From an uncultured Chlorobiaceae bacterium (GTDB lineage Bacteria > Bacteroidota > Chlorobiia > Chlorobiales > Chlorobiaceae), in NCBI GenBank assembly GCA_903917955.1, contig CAIXCO010000143.1:1-7087 (forward strand): DNA of 7,087 bases, written 5' to 3'. The notes beneath the pieces are model-generated. The model saw only the letters and a list, made by a program, of their open reading frames with translations, had not been told where the DNA came from and ran no database searches. Both the position numbers and the translations under genes were made by a program. Shown here piece by piece: positions 4,912 to 7,087 of the stretch. Numbering within the stretch: position 1 is the stretch's first letter; each line of letters opens with the position of its first letter.

Positions 4912-5820
4912 TTAAACGAGAGGCAGAAGATCTGCTGCTGTGTCGATGCCACGAATAGCGACGGTTTTGTCGATACGCTTGATCAACCCCTGCAACACTT
5001 TTTGCGGGCCGATTTCAACAAACTCCGTCGCTCCGCTCTTGACCATCACTTCAACCGATTGTGACCAGAGCACGGAGCTTGTCAGTTGCAGAAGCAGGTT
5101 TTTGCGAATTTCGGTGGCATCGGTGACCAGCGCTGCAACAGCGTTCATACAGACTGGTATTTCTGCATCTTTTATCTCAATTTCGGCAAGTGCAGCCGCA
5201 AGCTCCTCTTCGACCGGTTGCATGAGAGGGGAGTGGAAGGCTCCTGAAACGACAAGCTCTTTTGCCATACGGGCTCCTTTGGAGGGTGCCAGCTCTATGG
5301 CTTTTTTGACTGCAGCAATATCTCCGGAGAGGACAACCTGGCCGGGAGAGTTGAAATTGGCCGCCTGAATTACTCCCTCTTGGCCTGCTTCAGCCAGGAG
5401 AGCCTCAAGGGCGCTGTCGGGCATTCCGATAATGGCCGCCATGGTTCCGGGATGTACCTTGCCTGCATTCTGCATCAGCTCGCCCCGTTTGGCCACAATG
5501 CGGATGGCATCATCAAAGCTGATTGCGCCCGCAAAGCAGAGCGCACTGTATTCGCCGAGGCTGTGACCGGCGCTCATGGCCGTATCGCCCCTGCCGAGCA
5601 GGGTGGCCGCAGCAATGCTGTGCAGAAAGATGGCTGGCTGGGTATAGCGGGTTTGACGCAACTCCTCTTCGTTGCCCGAAAACATGATGTCGGTGATTCG
5701 GTAGCCGAGGATGGTGTTTGCCCGCTCCATCATTTCGCGGGCTGCGGGAAATGTTTCAAAAATGTCACGGCCCATGCCGCAATACTGTGAACCCTGTCCC
5801 GGAAAAACGAATGCTTTCAT
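4912..5820 (-). CDS. fabD: Malonyl-CoA:ACP transacylase
   Basis: A 302-residue protein, close to the usual FabD length of about 300-310. It transfers malonyl from CoA to the carrier protein AcpP, giving the two-carbon donor used by FabH and FabF. It begins MKAFVFPGQGSQ, the classic FabD N-terminus. The nucleophile is Ser87 in the GHSLGEYSAL motif. The partner histidine is His196 in VSGAFHSPLM, the carboxylate-binding arginine is Arg112 in KRGELMQ, and the oxyanion-side glutamine is probably Gln245 in LLLQLTSSV. The C-terminal FVEIGPQKVLQGL segment also fits. It starts with ATG at 5820, 37 nt after fabH, and fabG starts 54 nt downstream. I see nothing abnormal. Confidence 0.97.
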   Translation of the reverse strand: MKAFVFPGQGSQYCGMGRDIFETFPAAREMMERANTILGYRITDIMFSGNEEELRQTRYTQPAIFLHSIAAATLLGRGDTAMSAGHSLGEYSALCFAGAISFDDAIRIVAKRGELMQNAGKVHPGTMAAIIGMPDSALEALLAEAGQEGVIQAANFNSPGQVVLSGDIAAVKKAIELAPSKGARMAKELVVSGAFHSPLMQPVEEELAAALAEIEIKDAEIPVCMNAVAALVTDATEIRKNLLLQLTSSVLWSQSVEVMVKSGATEFVEIGPQKVLQGLIKRIDKTVAIRGIDTAADLLPLV

Positions 5821-5857
5821 GAATGCAATTGTTCAGTAAAGAGGTGAATTGTTCAGT

Positions 5858-6847
5858 TCACTGCCATTTTATATAAGTGCCACCCCAGGTATAGCCCGCG
5901 CCGAAACTGACCAGCACCAGATTGGAGCCTGTGTGCAGTTTGCCTGATTCGTCAAGTTCAGCCAGGCATATTGGTATGGTGCCAGCCGTCGTGTTGCCGT
6001 AGAGGGCGACGTTCGAAACAACCTTTTTCTCATCAACACCCATCCGCTCTGCCGTGGCGTCAATGATGCGCTGGTTGGCTTGATGGGGCACAAGGTAATC
6101 GACATCATCCGCCGTAAGGTTGTTGCGACTCATAATTTCACCGGCGACCTCGGCCATGGCCATGACTGCGGCCTTGAAGACCTGGCGACCGTCCTGGCGG
6201 ATAGCGTGCATTTTTTTATCGACAGTCTCATGGCTTGCCGGATTGCGGCTGCCGCCTCCCAGCATGTAGAGATGATCGGTGCCGTTGGTTCCATCGGCGT
6301 AGAGTCGGGTATCGAGAATGCCGTATCCCTCCTCTTTTGCTGGTTCAAGAATGACGCCGCCAGCACCATCTCCAAAAAGGATGGCGGTGGAGCGGTCGGT
6401 ATAGTCAATAACCGACGACATTTTGTCGGCACCGATGACCATCACCTTTTTGTGGACTCCGCTTTCGATAAAGCTCGCTCCAACGTTCAGTGCGTAGAGA
6501 AATCCTGAGCAGGCCGCATTGAGGTCAAAGGCCCAGGCTTTGCTGGCTCCGATAATTTTTTGCGTGAAACAGGCTGTAGAGGGAAAGAGCATATCGGGGG
6601 TCATGGTGGCCACAATAATCAGCTCTATCTCCGTGGCATCGATCTGCCTTTTTTCAAGAAGCTGCCGGGCAACCTCTCCGCACATGTACGAAGTTGGTTT
6701 TTCCAGGTCATTGAGTATCCTGCGCTCGCTGATGCCTGTTCTTGAACGAATCCACTCATCATTGGTCTCAAGCATACGCTCGAGGTCATGATTGCTCAGA
6801 ATATTGGGTGGTAAATATTTGGCGGTTGCCGTAATTGCAGCTTTCAT
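5858..6847 (-). CDS. fabH: 3-oxoacyl-ACP synthase III (KAS III)
   Basis: A 329-residue protein, a normal FabH length. It condenses acetyl-CoA (or another short acyl-CoA) with malonyl-ACP to start fatty-acid chains in the cytosol. The catalytic triad is visible: Cys113 in NAACSGFLYAL, His255 in VPHQANQRI and Asn285 in ALYGNTTAGT. The N-terminal half has the usual NDEWIRSRTGISERR segment (residues 29-43), whose Trp and Arg residues contact CoA in known FabH enzymes. The C-terminus has the SFGAGYTWG motif common to the family. It starts with ATG at 6847. I see no strong Shine-Dalgarno sequence, but no better start is available. fabD begins 37 nt after its stop, so co-transcription is likely. Primer chain-length preference cannot be told from the sequence. 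Confidence 0.97.
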   Translation of the reverse strand: MKAAITATAKYLPPNILSNHDLERMLETNDEWIRSRTGISERRILNDLEKPTSYMCGEVARQLLEKRQIDATEIELIIVATMTPDMLFPSTACFTQKIIGASKAWAFDLNAACSGFLYALNVGASFIESGVHKKVMVIGADKMSSVIDYTDRSTAILFGDGAGGVILEPAKEEGYGILDTRLYADGTNGTDHLYMLGGGSRNPASHETVDKKMHAIRQDGRQVFKAAVMAMAEVAGEIMSRNNLTADDVDYLVPHQANQRIIDATAERMGVDEKKVVSNVALYGNTTAGTIPICLAELDESGKLHTGSNLVLVSFGAGYTWGGTYIKWQ

Positions 6848-6889
6848 GCGTTCTATGCAGTTATTTCATGCAGGATAATACAAAATTTG

Positions 6890-6928
6890 CCTTTGCAGCC
6901 AGGGGGTTTCCTCCCCTTGCTGCAGAGG
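6890..6928 (-). terminator. Strong hairpin in the plsX-fabH gap, possible terminator or attenuator
   Basis: An imperfect inverted repeat has arms at 6928-6913 and 6905-6890 with a 7-nt loop. Read as minus-strand RNA, 14 of 16 positions form Watson-Crick pairs, with two single mismatches. The loop-proximal stem is four G-C pairs. The hairpin is followed by CAAATTTTGT, a short T run that only weakly resembles an intrinsic terminator tail. It lies 18 nt after the plsX stop and about 42 nt before the fabH start. It could trim readthrough from plsX into the fab genes, protect the plsX 3' end after processing, or be an RNase III site, since rnc is in the same operon. The structure is seen in the sequence; the function is inferred. 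Confidence 0.55.
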
Positions 6929-6946
6929 TCTACAAGTGGAAACGTG

Positions 6947-7087
6947 CTATTTTTCTGACAGGACTTCCGCAATATGCTCGTTGACCCGCCGTTCAATCAT
7001 GTGTTCAGCCATGTAAATCATGTTCTTGATCGCCCTTGAAGAGGAGCGGCCATGACCGACAATGGAGATGCCATCAACGCCGAGGAA
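6947..7087 (-). CDS. plsX: Phosphate acyltransferase PlsX, C-terminal 46 residues (5' part outside window)
   Basis: Only the last 46 codons and the TAG stop are inside the window; the gene runs in from the right edge in frame. The visible protein begins FLGVDGISIVGHGRSSSRAI and ends in a charged helix with AEVLSEK. The G-x-x-G-I-x-I-x-G-H-G-x-S pattern followed by an AIKN helix is the typical C-terminal end of PlsX. That family makes acyl-phosphate from acyl-ACP and phosphate for the PlsY step of phospholipid synthesis. A peripheral membrane or cytosolic location is known for the family and is not visible here. The next gene, fabH, starts 99 nt downstream, and plsX-fabH-fabD is a widely conserved order that supports the call. 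Nothing can be said about the N-terminus or the start. Confidence 0.9.
   Translation of the reverse strand, partial: FLGVDGISIVGHGRSSSRAIKNMIYMAEHMIERRVNEHIAEVLSEK

Noticed and set aside
5380..5790. Plus-strand open frame of 136 codons opposite fabD
   Set aside because: It mirrors the coding frame of a certain gene and its protein resembles nothing known.
6080..6508. Plus-strand open frame of 142 codons opposite fabH
   Set aside because: It is a shadow of fabH on the other strand.
1..7087. CRISPR array, tRNA, rRNA, insertion sequence or phage attachment site
   Set aside because: No regularly spaced repeats, cloverleaf, ribosomal sequence, transposase or integrase coding sequence is visible in the window.

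Overview
The window looks like a green sulfur bacterium (Chlorobiaceae, Chlorobium/Pelodictyon type). This rests on the look of the FabH, FabF and RNase III proteins, the moderate GC content, and the mix of fatty-acid genes with small DUF4160/DUF2442/DUF433 genes. It is a judgement from protein recognition, not a database result. Every gene I support lies on the minus strand, so transcription runs from high to low coordinates.

Right part (7087 down to 1674): a complete type II fatty-acid synthesis cluster in the order plsX (3' end only), fabH, fabD, fabG, acpP, fabF, rnc. FabD loads malonate onto the carrier protein AcpP, and FabH starts chains with acetyl-CoA. FabF elongates them, FabG reduces the 3-ketoacyl-ACP product, and PlsX passes finished acyl chains to phospholipid synthesis. 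rnc (RNase III) rides at the end of the operon. It lies 10 nt after fabF, starts with TTG, and its Shine-Dalgarno sequence overlaps the fabF stop. A strong hairpin lies between plsX and fabH, and a weak candidate promoter precedes acpP. All catalytic residues I checked are present.

Left part (1673 down to 1): an accessory, partly decayed stretch of small genes on the same strand. In order of transcription it holds: two short overlapping reading frames of unknown origin right after rnc (1654-1407); a DUF433 antitoxin-like pseudogene with a frameshift and an apparent internal deletion (1319-1166); a DUF4160 gene (1017-748); a DUF2442 gene (736-491); a broken second DUF4160 whose surviving C-terminus is joined in frame to a 36-nt piece of an RNase III gene (479-360); and a second DUF2442 gene (348-106). 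The layout suggests two DUF4160-DUF2442 modules in tandem, the second having lost most of its DUF4160 gene.

The most unusual observation is the rnc-derived scrap. It matches the resident rnc at 33 of 36 positions, keeps the reading frame, and has two of three changes silent. The fatty-acid region itself is conventional. I see no complete new system, but the region behind rnc looks like a hot spot of rearrangement among toxin-antitoxin-like genes.
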